A DNA stretch of 16,761 nucleotides from Planctomycetota bacterium (GTDB lineage: Bacteria > Planctomycetota > UBA1135 > UBA2386): NCBI GenBank assembly GCA_016793305.1, contig JAEUHU010000120.1, forward strand, positions 1 to 16,761, in the 5' to 3' direction. Under the pieces are notes generated by a model that was not told the origin of the DNA, did not search any database, and saw only the letters and a list, made by a program, of their open reading frames with translations. A program made the translations under genes and the position numbers. Shown here piece after piece: positions 6,847 to 13,871 of the stretch. Within the stretch, counting starts at the first letter, position 1; every line of letters starts with the position of its first letter.

Positions 6847-8424
6847 GTGCCAGCCCCGCTCCGGTTCACCCGCCGCTTCCTCGACGCCCTGCCGGGCGAC
6901 GATCGCACCGACCGCGACAGCCGTCCGGTGGTCTCGGCCCTCTGGTCGCGCGTGCAACCGACGCCGGTGCCGGCCCCGCGCCTGCTGGCGTGGTCGCGCC
7001 CGCTCGCCACGGCCCTCGGGCTCGACGAAGCCCGCATGCAGGACGAGGCCACCACGCAGGTGCTGGCCGGCAATGCGCTGTGGCCGGGCATGGACCCGTA
7101 CGCCGCCAACTACGGCGGCCACCAGTTCGGGCACTGGGCCGGCCAGCTCGGCGACGGCCGCGCGATCGTGCTCGGCGAACTGCTCGCCGCGGACGGCTCG
7201 GTCCAGGAACTGCAGCTGAAGGGAGCCGGCCGCACCGCCTACTCGCGCCGCGGCGACGGGCGCGCCGTGCTGCGTTCGTCGCTGCGCGAGTACCTGTGCA
7301 GCGAAGCGATGCACGCGCTCTCGGTGCCGACCACGCGCGCGCTGTCGCTGGTCGCGACCGGCGACGACGTGGTGCGCGACATGTTCTACGACGGCAACGC
7401 CCGGCCCGAGCCCGGCGCGATCGTCTGCCGGGTCGCACCGAGCTTCCTGCGCTTCGGTTCGTTCGAGCTGCCGAGTTCGCGCGGCGACGTGCCGCTGCTG
7501 CGCACGCTGGCCGACTTCGTGCTGCGCACCCACTTCCCGGACCTCGGCGCGCCCGGCCGCGACGGCTACGCGGCGATGCTGCGCGAGATCGCCGCGCGCA
7601 CCGCGCGGCTCGTCGCGCACTGGCAGGCGGTCGGCTTCGTGCACGGCGTGCTCAACACCGACAACCTGTCGGTGCTCGGCCTCACCATCGACTACGGCCC
7701 GTACGGCTGGATCGACGACCTCGACTTCGGCTGGACCCCGAACACCACCGACGCCGGCCAGAGGCGCTACGCGTTCGGCAACCAGCCGGGCATCGGCCTG
7801 TGGAACGTGGCGCGGCTCGGCGAAGCGCTGCTGCCGTTGCTCGAGGACGACGAACGGATCGTCGAGGACACGCTCGCGCACTACCAGCAGGTCTACGCCG
7901 AGGCGGCCACCCGCCGGTTCGGCGACAAGCTCGGGCTCTGCTTCGACGGCGAACGCGGCGACGGCGACCTGCTGCAACGGCTGTTCGACTGGATGACCGT
8001 GCAGCCGACCGACCTGACCCTGTTCTTCCGGGCCCTCGGTCCGCTGCTGCTCGCACCGACGCTGCCGGCGACGTTTCCCGAGGCGCTGCGGGTGGCGTTC
8101 TACGGGCCGGTGTCGGAGGAGCACCTCGCGACCGGCCGGCAGTGGCTCGCCGACTGGTGGACGCGCGTGCACCAGCAACCGCGGCCGATGGCCGAGGTCG
8201 CCGCCGCGATGGCGCGCACCAACCCGCGCTACGTGCTGCGCAACTGGCTCGCGCAGACCGCGATCGACGCGGCCACCGGCGGCGACACCACGGTGCTCGA
8301 GCGGCTGTTCCAGGCGCTGCAGCGGCCGTTCGACGAGCAGCCGGAGTTCGCCGAGTTCGCGCAGAAGCGCCCGGAATGGGCACGGTCGAAGCCGGGCTGC
8401 TCGGCGCTCTCCTGCAGCTCGTGA
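6847..8424 (+). CDS. selO: SelO family protein adenylyltransferase (YdiU/UPF0061)
   Basis: A 525-residue pseudokinase that AMPylates proteins on Ser/Thr/Tyr; in characterised bacteria and mitochondria it responds to oxidative stress. GTG 6847 is chosen because GAAGGG precedes it and it begins at the usual SelO N-terminus (LRFTRRFLDALPGD). Recognisable blocks are YAANYGGHQFGHWAGQLGDG at 85-104, ELQLKGAGRTAYSRRGDG at 121-138 with ATP-site lysine K125, RSSLREYLCSEAMHAL, and HGVLNTDN at 266-273. By analogy with E. coli YdiU, D272 corresponds to the proton acceptor and N273/D282 to magnesium ligands; IDYGPYGWIDD follows from 281. The C-terminus KPGCSALSCSS has a Cys where metazoan SelO carries selenocysteine. 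Length and motifs are intact, so the protein should be active. It is cytoplasmic and transcribed divergently from the glycosylase gene. Confidence 0.96.
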   Translation: MPAPLRFTRRFLDALPGDDRTDRDSRPVVSALWSRVQPTPVPAPRLLAWSRPLATALGLDEARMQDEATTQVLAGNALWPGMDPYAANYGGHQFGHWAGQLGDGRAIVLGELLAADGSVQELQLKGAGRTAYSRRGDGRAVLRSSLREYLCSEAMHALSVPTTRALSLVATGDDVVRDMFYDGNARPEPGAIVCRVAPSFLRFGSFELPSSRGDVPLLRTLADFVLRTHFPDLGAPGRDGYAAMLREIAARTARLVAHWQAVGFVHGVLNTDNLSVLGLTIDYGPYGWIDDLDFGWTPNTTDAGQRRYAFGNQPGIGLWNVARLGEALLPLLEDDERIVEDTLAHYQQVYAEAATRRFGDKLGLCFDGERGDGDLLQRLFDWMTVQPTDLTLFFRALGPLLLAPTLPATFPEALRVAFYGPVSEEHLATGRQWLADWWTRVHQQPRPMAEVAAAMARTNPRYVLRNWLAQTAIDAATGGDTTVLERLFQALQRPFDEQPEFAEFAQKRPEWARSKPGCSALSCSS

Positions 8425-8440
8425 GCGGCCGCGTGGCCGC
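8425..8440. terminator. Hairpin between convergent genes, possible bidirectional terminator
   Basis: GCGGCC (8425-8430), loop GCGT (8431-8434), GGCCGC (8435-8440) form a perfect 6-bp all-GC stem with a 4-nt loop. It begins directly after the selO stop codon (8422-8424) and lies 8 bp from the stop of the convergent SulP-carbonic anhydrase gene (8449-8451). The position fits a shared terminator. There is no T-tract on either side, so it is not a canonical intrinsic terminator and may act only as an RNA end-protecting stem. Confidence 0.45.
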
Positions 8441-8448
8441 GCGTTCCG

Positions 8449-10764
8449 TCAGGCGACTGGCGGAGAACCCACCGGCTTCTGCACCTCGGCCGCCGCGACG
8501 CCGTACGCGAACTTCGGCAGGAACTCGACCCGCCCGGTGGTGATGTCGTACATCGCGCCGACGAGGCCGATCTCGCCCTCCTTGAGCATCGTGGCCAACG
8601 TCGGGCTGTTGGCGACCAGCCACTCGAGCGTGTGGCCGACGTGCGTCGCGGTGACGCGGTCGACGAACGCCGGATCCTTGTAGTCGGGCTCCTTCTGCCG
8701 CTGCATCTCCTCGTGCACCGACTCGCTGATCACCGAGGTGATCGCCGGCAGGTTGGTGAGGCCGGTGCTGGCCGGGTCGACGCCCTTGCCGACGAACTCG
8801 CAGGTCGCCTTCACCGCACCGCAGCTGGTGTGGCCGAGCACGACGACGAGGCGGCTGCCGGCGACCTTGCAGGCGAACTCGATGCTGCCGAGAGCCTTCC
8901 GCCGCGCGACGTTGCCGGCCAGACGACAGCTGAAGATGTCGCCGATGCCGACGTCGAACAGCAGCTCCGCCGGGGCCCGCGAGTCGATGCAGCTGACGAC
9001 GATCGCCATCGGGTGCTGGCTGGTCTTGGTCGCGTCGACCTGGCGGGCGAGGTCGCGGTTCAGGCGGTTGCCGGTCACGAAGCGCTCGTTGCCCTCGCGC
9101 AGGATCTGCAGCACCTGCTGTGGCTTCAGCGTCGCCTGCACTTCGCGGCTCGTGTAGTCGACGTACTGCACGACGTCGTCGAGCTCGTACCGGTCCTGGA
9201 AGCCGAGCAGGCTGACGACGATGCCGCGGGCCGGTGCCGCCTCCTCGGCGAACTCGCGCACCAGCGACAGCAGGTCGGAGTCGACGTACTCCGACTGCCG
9301 CGCGTCGAGCGCCACGTGGTCGCCTTCCTGGAAGCGCGCCAGCAGCGACAGCAGCCGCGCGCGGTTCAGGAAGCTCGCCTGGTGGCTGAACTCGATGCGG
9401 TGCACGACGCCGCCGACGTGCGACTCGCGGATCACGCGGAAGCCGCCGCGCAGGTTGCGGCCGAACACGAACGACAGGCTGACGAACAACCCGACCAGCA
9501 CGCCGATCAGCAGGTCGGTGAACACGATCGCCACGACCGTCGCCAGGAACGGCGTGAACTGCAGCCAGCCGGCCTGCCACTTCTGCACGAACAGCGACGG
9601 ATGTGCGAGCTTGAACCCGGTGACGATCAGCACGGCGGCCAAGGCCGCGTTCGGGATGCGGTTCAGCAGCGCGGCGAAGAACAGCACGGCGACCAGCAGC
9701 AGCGCGCCGTGCGTGATCGCCGACCAGCGGGTGCGGCCGCCGGCGTTGACGTTCACCGAGCTGCGCACGATCACCGACGTCATCGGCAGGCCGCCGAACA
9801 GGCCGGCGACCACGTTGCCCGCACCCTGTGCGAGCAGCTCGCGGTTGGGATGCGAGGGACGGCGCAGCGGATCGAGCTTCTCGGTGGCCTCGAGGTTCAG
9901 CAGGGTCTCGAGCGACGCGACGATCGCGAGCGTCACGCCGGCGATCCACACGCCCGGCTCGAACAGGCGCCCGAACGCCGGGAACTGCACCAGGCCACCG
10001 AGGCCGAGGCCGTTCTCGCCGAGCACCGGCAGGTTGACGAGGTGCTTGTTGACGAGGGCCTTGTCGGATGGGTCGGATACGATCGCCAGCCCCGACCCGG
10101 TGGCGACGAGGATCTCGTTGATCACGACCCCGAGCAGCACGGCGACCAACGGTCCCGGCACCACCGACTTCTTCAGCCGCGACTTGTCCCACGCGACCAG
10201 CACCGCCAACGACGCGAAGCCGATGAGCGCGGCGCCGGGCAGCAGCCGCTGCAACGCCGTCCACAGCGCCGTGAAGGTGTTGTCGCCGTCCTTCTGCACG
10301 AACGCTTCGTCGCCTTCGTAGTCGGAGTCGTGCCCGATCAGGTGCGGGAACTGCTTCAGGATCAGCAGGATGCCGATCGCCGCCAGCAGGCCCTTCAGCA
10401 CGTTGTTCGGGACGAAGTTGGCGATCTGGCCGCCGCGTACGAAGCCGAGCACCATCTGCAGCGCACCGGCGATCATCACGGCGAGCAGGAACGCGTCGAA
10501 GCCGAGGTCCTTGATCTGCACGGCGACGATCGCCGCGAGGCCGGCCGCCGGGCCGGAAACGCTGACCGGCGAGCGGCTGAGGGCCGCCACCACGAGGCCG
10601 CCGACAACCCCGGAGATGAGGCCGGAGATCGCGGTCGCCCCGGATGCCTGGGCGATGCCGAGGCACAGCGGCAGGGCGACGAGGAAGACGACGACGCCGG
10701 CGATCAGGTCGCGGCCGAGCGTATGCGGGGTCTCCGCCTGGGTCTGGAAGTGTGGGTGGGGCAT
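8449..10764 (-). CDS. SulP-family permease fused to beta-carbonic anhydrase (putative bicarbonate importer)
   Basis: A 771-residue inner-membrane fusion. The ATG at 10764 is preferred; a TTG at 10821 would add 19 unconserved residues. Residues ~15-435 form the SulP permease: DLIAGVVVFLVALPLCLGIA at 19-38, the SVSGPAAGLAAIV segment at 68-80, NNVLKGLLAAIGILLILKQF at 120-139, ETLLNLEATEKLDPLRR at 286-302 and GGLPMTSVIVRSSVN at 324-338. Residues ~440-525 look like a shortened STAS-type domain. Residues ~555-770 are a beta-carbonic anhydrase with zinc ligands C592 and D594 (SCIDSR), H645 and C648 (GHTSCG). The permease would bring in bicarbonate (or another anion) and the anhydrase would interconvert it with CO2 at the cytoplasmic face. 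Related fusions are known in several bacteria. Transport specificity is inferred from the fusion, not shown. Confidence 0.92.
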   Translation of the reverse strand: MPHPHFQTQAETPHTLGRDLIAGVVVFLVALPLCLGIAQASGATAISGLISGVVGGLVVAALSRSPVSVSGPAAGLAAIVAVQIKDLGFDAFLLAVMIAGALQMVLGFVRGGQIANFVPNNVLKGLLAAIGILLILKQFPHLIGHDSDYEGDEAFVQKDGDNTFTALWTALQRLLPGAALIGFASLAVLVAWDKSRLKKSVVPGPLVAVLLGVVINEILVATGSGLAIVSDPSDKALVNKHLVNLPVLGENGLGLGGLVQFPAFGRLFEPGVWIAGVTLAIVASLETLLNLEATEKLDPLRRPSHPNRELLAQGAGNVVAGLFGGLPMTSVIVRSSVNVNAGGRTRWSAITHGALLLVAVLFFAALLNRIPNAALAAVLIVTGFKLAHPSLFVQKWQAGWLQFTPFLATVVAIVFTDLLIGVLVGLFVSLSFVFGRNLRGGFRVIRESHVGGVVHRIEFSHQASFLNRARLLSLLARFQEGDHVALDARQSEYVDSDLLSLVREFAEEAAPARGIVVSLLGFQDRYELDDVVQYVDYTSREVQATLKPQQVLQILREGNERFVTGNRLNRDLARQVDATKTSQHPMAIVVSCIDSRAPAELLFDVGIGDIFSCRLAGNVARRKALGSIEFACKVAGSRLVVVLGHTSCGAVKATCEFVGKGVDPASTGLTNLPAITSVISESVHEEMQRQKEPDYKDPAFVDRVTATHVGHTLEWLVANSPTLATMLKEGEIGLVGAMYDITTGRVEFLPKFAYGVAAAEVQKPVGSPPVA

Positions 10765-10805
10765 GGACTCGTCCCCGCCGAGCCTAGGGGCGCTCCGCAC
10801 TCCGG

Positions 10806-10832
10806 CCCATACACCCGTCAAGAAATCTTTAC
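10806..10832 (-). promoter_or_regulatory. AT-richer patch upstream of the SulP-carbonic anhydrase gene
   Basis: Within the 85 bp between the histidine-phosphatase gene stop (10850) and the permease start (10764) lies the only AT-rich patch. It contains the palindrome AAGAAATCTT (10820-10829) and, on the minus strand, TTGACG (10821-10816), which matches a -35 hexamer. No good -10 is found 16-18 bp downstream. It may be a promoter for this gene or an operator; the call is weak. Confidence 0.25.
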
Positions 10833-10849
10833 GCCTGCCCGCGCCAGGT

Positions 10850-12271
10850 TCACGGCCCGTAGCCGAGCACCAGGGTGCGCACCTCCCCCCCGCTGCGCGT
10901 CAGCACGACCAGCGTGTCGAACCGGTCGTCCGGGATCTCGACCCGGTCGCCACCGAGCGCCTGCACCAAGGCCGGCACGGTGTTGGAGTGGCCGCACACC
11001 AGCACCGTGCGCCCGGCCGGCAGACGCTGCAGGGTGCGCACGAGCCCGGCGGCGTCCGCCGCCTTCGCCACGGTCGGCTGCAGCCCGCGGGCCTCGCACA
11101 GCGGCAGAACGGTCGCGGCGGTGCGCCGGTACTCGCTGTGCCAGACCGCGTCGATCGGCAGGAAGCGCAGCGCCTTCGCCAGCGCCGCGGCCCGCTGTCG
11201 CCCCGCCTCGCTGAGTTCGGGATCCTGGCCGTCGTCCGCCTTCTCGGCGTGCCGCACCAGGATCACCGTCGTCGCCGGCATCGCGAGCCCGTCGGTGAAC
11301 GCGCGGATGCGCTGCGCGAACGCCGCCGCGAGGTCGTTCGGCATCGGGATCGACAGGTCGTAGAGCTGCAGCACCCAGCGCCCGTCCCGGCGCACCATGG
11401 CGCCACTGCCACGGCAGAGGCCGTAGCCGTCGTTGTCGAGCAGCTCGTCGAAGGTGGCGTGCTCGCCGTCTTGGGCCAGCACGACGTGGCGCTGCACCGG
11501 CACGTAGGTCCACGCCTCCGCGCGCTGGAAGTAGGGCAGCGCGAAGGCGCGGAACTCGGCCCCGGTCCATCGTTCGCTCGCGTCGGTGCCGAGGAACACG
11601 GCGTCGTCGGGCAGCACGGCGAAGTAGCGCGCTTCGTCGCCGTTCGCCGCCGCGTCGTGGAAGTCGTCGAGCGTGCGCGCGACCGCGGCGGCCGGCCCGG
11701 TGAGTTCGCACGCGCTGCGCAGGGCCGCGAAGTGGCGCTGCCGCGCCGATGCATCGGCCGCGGCGAGCACGGCGATCCGTCGCGACGGCAGCCGGCGCAG
11801 GGCGGTGAGCTCGGCGTCGTTCGCCGCGGTCGGCACGGTGACGCTCTGGAACTGATGGCGATGCGCGAGCACCAGCGCAGCCGTGCCGACGACGTCGCCC
11901 AGGGTCGCGGTGTGCAGGCCACCTCCGGCGATGCGGAAGGTGCGGCGCAGCTCGGCGAACCACGGGGCCAGGCGCTGGCCCGCGGCGGTCGTCGGCGACA
12001 CCCCCGGCGCCACGACGACGAAGCCGGCCCGCGCCGCGTCTTCCCCGACCGCCGCCACCGCAGCCCGCGCCGCCGCGAGATCCCCGTCGCGCGTCCACAG
12101 CACCAGCAGCGGTGCCCAGGCCGCGTCGTCGTGCGCAGCCGGCCGCTGCACCACCATCGCCGGGCCGGCCCCGGCCGGCACGTCCTGCAGCGGCGGCAGC
12201 TCCTGCGCACGCGCGAACGCGGCCAGCGACACGAACAGCGGAGCGACGACACGACGGAGCCAGCGATCCAT
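10850..12271 (-). CDS. Secreted three-domain protein: degenerate hydrolase-like, SnoaL-like, histidine phosphatase
   Basis: A 473-residue exported protein starting at ATG 12271 with a signal peptide (residues 1-22, cleavage ARA|Q). Residues ~30-180 resemble an alpha/beta-hydrolase sheet (PLLVLWTRDG, GFVVVAPGVSP, SRRIAVLAAAD), but no GxSxG nucleophile elbow is visible. Residues ~198-315 are a SnoaL/NTF2-like domain (DDFHDAAANGDEARYFAVL, AVFLGTDASERWTG, FDELLDNDGYG, GRWVLQLYDLSIPMPND). Residues ~333-473 are a histidine phosphatase of the SixA/phosphoglycerate-mutase superfamily, with LVRHAEK (R340, nucleophile H341, E343), SEYRRTAAT (Arg 382-383) and CGHSNT (H428). The phosphatase module looks catalytically intact. 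The substrate is unknown. The start lies 21 bp after the hemerythrin-like gene, so the two are probably co-transcribed. Domain calls two and three are firm; the first is tentative. Confidence 0.83.
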   Translation of the reverse strand: MDRWLRRVVAPLFVSLAAFARAQELPPLQDVPAGAGPAMVVQRPAAHDDAAWAPLLVLWTRDGDLAAARAAVAAVGEDAARAGFVVVAPGVSPTTAAGQRLAPWFAELRRTFRIAGGGLHTATLGDVVGTAALVLAHRHQFQSVTVPTAANDAELTALRRLPSRRIAVLAAADASARQRHFAALRSACELTGPAAAVARTLDDFHDAAANGDEARYFAVLPDDAVFLGTDASERWTGAEFRAFALPYFQRAEAWTYVPVQRHVVLAQDGEHATFDELLDNDGYGLCRGSGAMVRRDGRWVLQLYDLSIPMPNDLAAAFAQRIRAFTDGLAMPATTVILVRHAEKADDGQDPELSEAGRQRAAALAKALRFLPIDAVWHSEYRRTAATVLPLCEARGLQPTVAKAADAAGLVRTLQRLPAGRTVLVCGHSNTVPALVQALGGDRVEIPDDRFDTLVVLTRSGGEVRTLVLGYGP

Positions 12272-12292
12272 GGCCGCTGGTCTACCCGCCGG

Positions 12293-12763
12293 CTACCCGC
12301 CCGACCACGTCCGCGCCGCGAGGATCGCCGCCTGCTCGTCCGGCGCGAGCCGGGCGGCGAGGACCGGGTAGAGCATGTTGCGCTCGCGCAGGTCGTGGTG
12401 GAGCAGCAGGTTCTTGAACGTCGCCTGGCGGTCGAACAGTTCGAGCAGCGCGGCGTCGTCGGACCGTTCGCGCAGCGCGTCGACGCGACGGACGAACTCG
12501 TCGACGAACGCGTGCAGGTTGCGATGCTCGCCGCGGAACAGCCGCGTCGGGGCGTCGGTCGCGTCGCCGCCGAGCCGTTCGTAGGGCGGCAGCACGTGGC
12601 GTTCTTCGTCGTCGACGTGCGCCAGCAGCTGGGCCCGGAACTGCTGCAGCGTTGCCGCCGCGCGCGCGAAGTCGCGGTCGAGCAGGGCCACCTGGTGCAC
12701 GAACAGCGACTGCACGAGGTCGTCGTGCAGCGCCATCATCGCCGTGGCGAGCGTGGGCAACAT
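12293..12763 (-). CDS. Hemerythrin-like (HHE) domain protein
   Basis: A cytoplasmic 156-residue four-helix-bundle protein with the histidine and carboxylate pattern of hemerythrin-like di-iron domains. Candidate ligands are H13 or H23, the HxxxE pair H49/E53 (HVDDE), H80 or H84 (GEHRNLH), and a second HxxxE pair H123/E127 within LHHDLRE. Such proteins bind O2, NO or iron, or act in iron/redox sensing; which applies here is unknown. ATG 12763 is chosen, but ATGs at 12793 and 12739 are also possible and none has a good Shine-Dalgarno. A different minus-strand frame over the same span lacks these motifs and is rejected. The gene ends 21 bp before the three-domain histidine-phosphatase protein, suggesting an operon. 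Confidence 0.85.
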   Translation of the reverse strand: MLPTLATAMMALHDDLVQSLFVHQVALLDRDFARAAATLQQFRAQLLAHVDDEERHVLPPYERLGGDATDAPTRLFRGEHRNLHAFVDEFVRRVDALRERSDDAALLELFDRQATFKNLLLHHDLRERNMLYPVLAARLAPDEQAAILAARTWSGG

Positions 12764-12817
12764 GCAGCACAAGCTACGCCGAACGCACGCCATGCGCCCA
12801 TGCGCACGAAGGCGGCG

Positions 12818-13687
12818 TCACTTGCCCTTGCCGTCCTTGGCGACCTTCGGCTCCGGCACCTTGACGCGCACGGCCTCTTCGCCGAACGCCAGCTCGACGA
12901 CGAGCTCGCCCTTGGCGAGGCTCGCGCGCAGGCTCTCGAGCTGTTCGCGCTTGGCAGGCTTGTCGAGCGGCAGCGCTTCGACGGTGCCGGCGATGCCCTC
13001 CTCCGCGGCCCCAGGCTTGGCGGGTGCCCCGTGGCGATCGGCCGTGCTGGCCTTGCTCCACGGCACGAGCTTCACGTCGTCCTTGCCGAGCACGAGGTTG
13101 AACGCGTGCTCCTCGTCCTTCTGCAGCACGGCCACCGGCACCGGCTTGTCACCACGCGCCTCCAGCAGGGCCACCGGCAGCTGGAACACGGTCAGCTTCC
13201 AGCCACCCGCCGGCACGGTCTTGCTGCCCGGGAACACCATCGCCCCCGACCACTCGTTCTCGCCGAACTGCACGACGAGCTTCGTCGGCTGGCTCGCGGC
13301 CTTGGCGGCACCGTCCTTCTGCCAGTCGATGATCAGCTTCTTGCCCGGCTTCGCCGCCTTGCCGAGCGGCCCTTCGATGCGCAGGCCGTCGCCCGACACC
13401 AGGGCGCACGTGGCCTCGGCGGTGCGCTGCAACTGCACTTCGTAGGCACCCGGTGCCACGACGGTCTCGCCGACGATCGCCGGCATCGACAGGTACAGCA
13501 CGGTCTGCTGGTTCCCACCGAGCCGCCACGCGTTCCCGACCGGCAGTTCGGCCAGTGAGTGCTTGCCGACCGGCACCGAGCCGTAGTCGATCATGGCGGT
13601 GCGCTTCTGCCACTCGAACGTGGGCTTCTGGGCGGGCAAGGTCGCGGCGAGGGCGAAGAGGACGGGGAGAAGGCGGATCTTGATCAT
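12818..13687 (-). CDS. Secreted DUF2911-like protein
   Basis: A 289-residue exported protein of unknown function. ATG 13687 gives a clear signal peptide (IKIRLLPVLFALAATLPA, cleavage LPA|Q at 19/20). The N-terminal half resembles DUF2911: MIDYGSVPVGKHSLAELPVG at 32-51, WRLGGNQQTVLYLSMPAIVG at 54-73 and APGAYEVQLQR at 78-88. A second beta-rich part follows (KLVVQFGENEWSGAMVFPG, GGWKLTVFQLPVALLE). From about residue 215 the protein becomes charged and linker-like, ending in a Lys-rich tail (KVAKDGKGK). No catalytic residues can be named. It is divergent from the lower-GC beta-helix gene and 54 bp upstream of the hemerythrin-like gene in the same direction. The family assignment rests on motif memory only. 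Confidence 0.75.
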   Translation of the reverse strand: MIKIRLLPVLFALAATLPAQKPTFEWQKRTAMIDYGSVPVGKHSLAELPVGNAWRLGGNQQTVLYLSMPAIVGETVVAPGAYEVQLQRTAEATCALVSGDGLRIEGPLGKAAKPGKKLIIDWQKDGAAKAASQPTKLVVQFGENEWSGAMVFPGSKTVPAGGWKLTVFQLPVALLEARGDKPVPVAVLQKDEEHAFNLVLGKDDVKLVPWSKASTADRHGAPAKPGAAEEGIAGTVEALPLDKPAKREQLESLRASLAKGELVVELAFGEEAVRVKVPEPKVAKDGKGK

Positions 13688-13871
13688 GCAGTTGCGTCGC
13701 GGCGGGGTCGATGGGCGGAGTGCGAACCCGTGCAAGATAAGAGCACCTCGGCTCCGTGGTGCAACGACTACAACCCCTACTCAAGCAGGAGCCTCACGTT
13801 GTGCTGGCCAAGCGTACCCACCGAAACTCAGCACTTGCCGACACTACCTGCGATGGACTAGCGTTTACGGA
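13688..13871. promoter_or_regulatory. Divergent intergenic region at the edge of the lower-GC island
   Basis: These 184 bp separate the DUF2911-like gene (-) from the beta-helix gene (+). Base composition changes here: the part beyond about 13740 is visibly richer in A and T than the preceding genes. A 20-bp imperfect palindrome, GCACCTCGGCTCCGTGGTGC (13743-13762), has perfect 5-bp outer arms and could be an operator or the relic of a terminator. TTGCCG at 13835-13840 is a weak -35 candidate with no good -10 partner. No tRNA gene or flanking direct repeat that would mark an attachment site was seen. Confidence 0.35.

Noticed and set aside
7682..10666. 994-codon minus-strand open frame
   Set aside because: It is a shadow of the SulP-carbonic anhydrase and selO genes, which carry full sets of family motifs.
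10834..10848. CCTG...CAGG hairpin after the three-domain gene
   Set aside because: A 4-bp stem with a 7-nt loop and no T-tract is too weak to call a terminator.
8632..11214. 860-codon plus-strand open frame rich in His, Arg, Asp and Gln
   Set aside because: It is the complement of the SulP-carbonic anhydrase gene; the odd composition comes from reverse reading of GC-rich codons.
12282..12770. Alternative minus-strand frame over the hemerythrin-like gene
   Set aside because: It is Arg/Ala-rich without motifs, while the adjacent frame has the spaced HxxxE pairs of hemerythrin-like proteins.
12791..12806. Tandem CATGCGC repeat upstream of the hemerythrin-like gene
   Set aside because: Two short copies are compatible with chance in GC-rich DNA, and nothing ties them to a function.
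10370..13558. 1062-codon plus-strand open frame
   Set aside because: It runs antisense through three minus-strand genes with clear domains, and shows only low-complexity Arg/His/Gln-rich translation.
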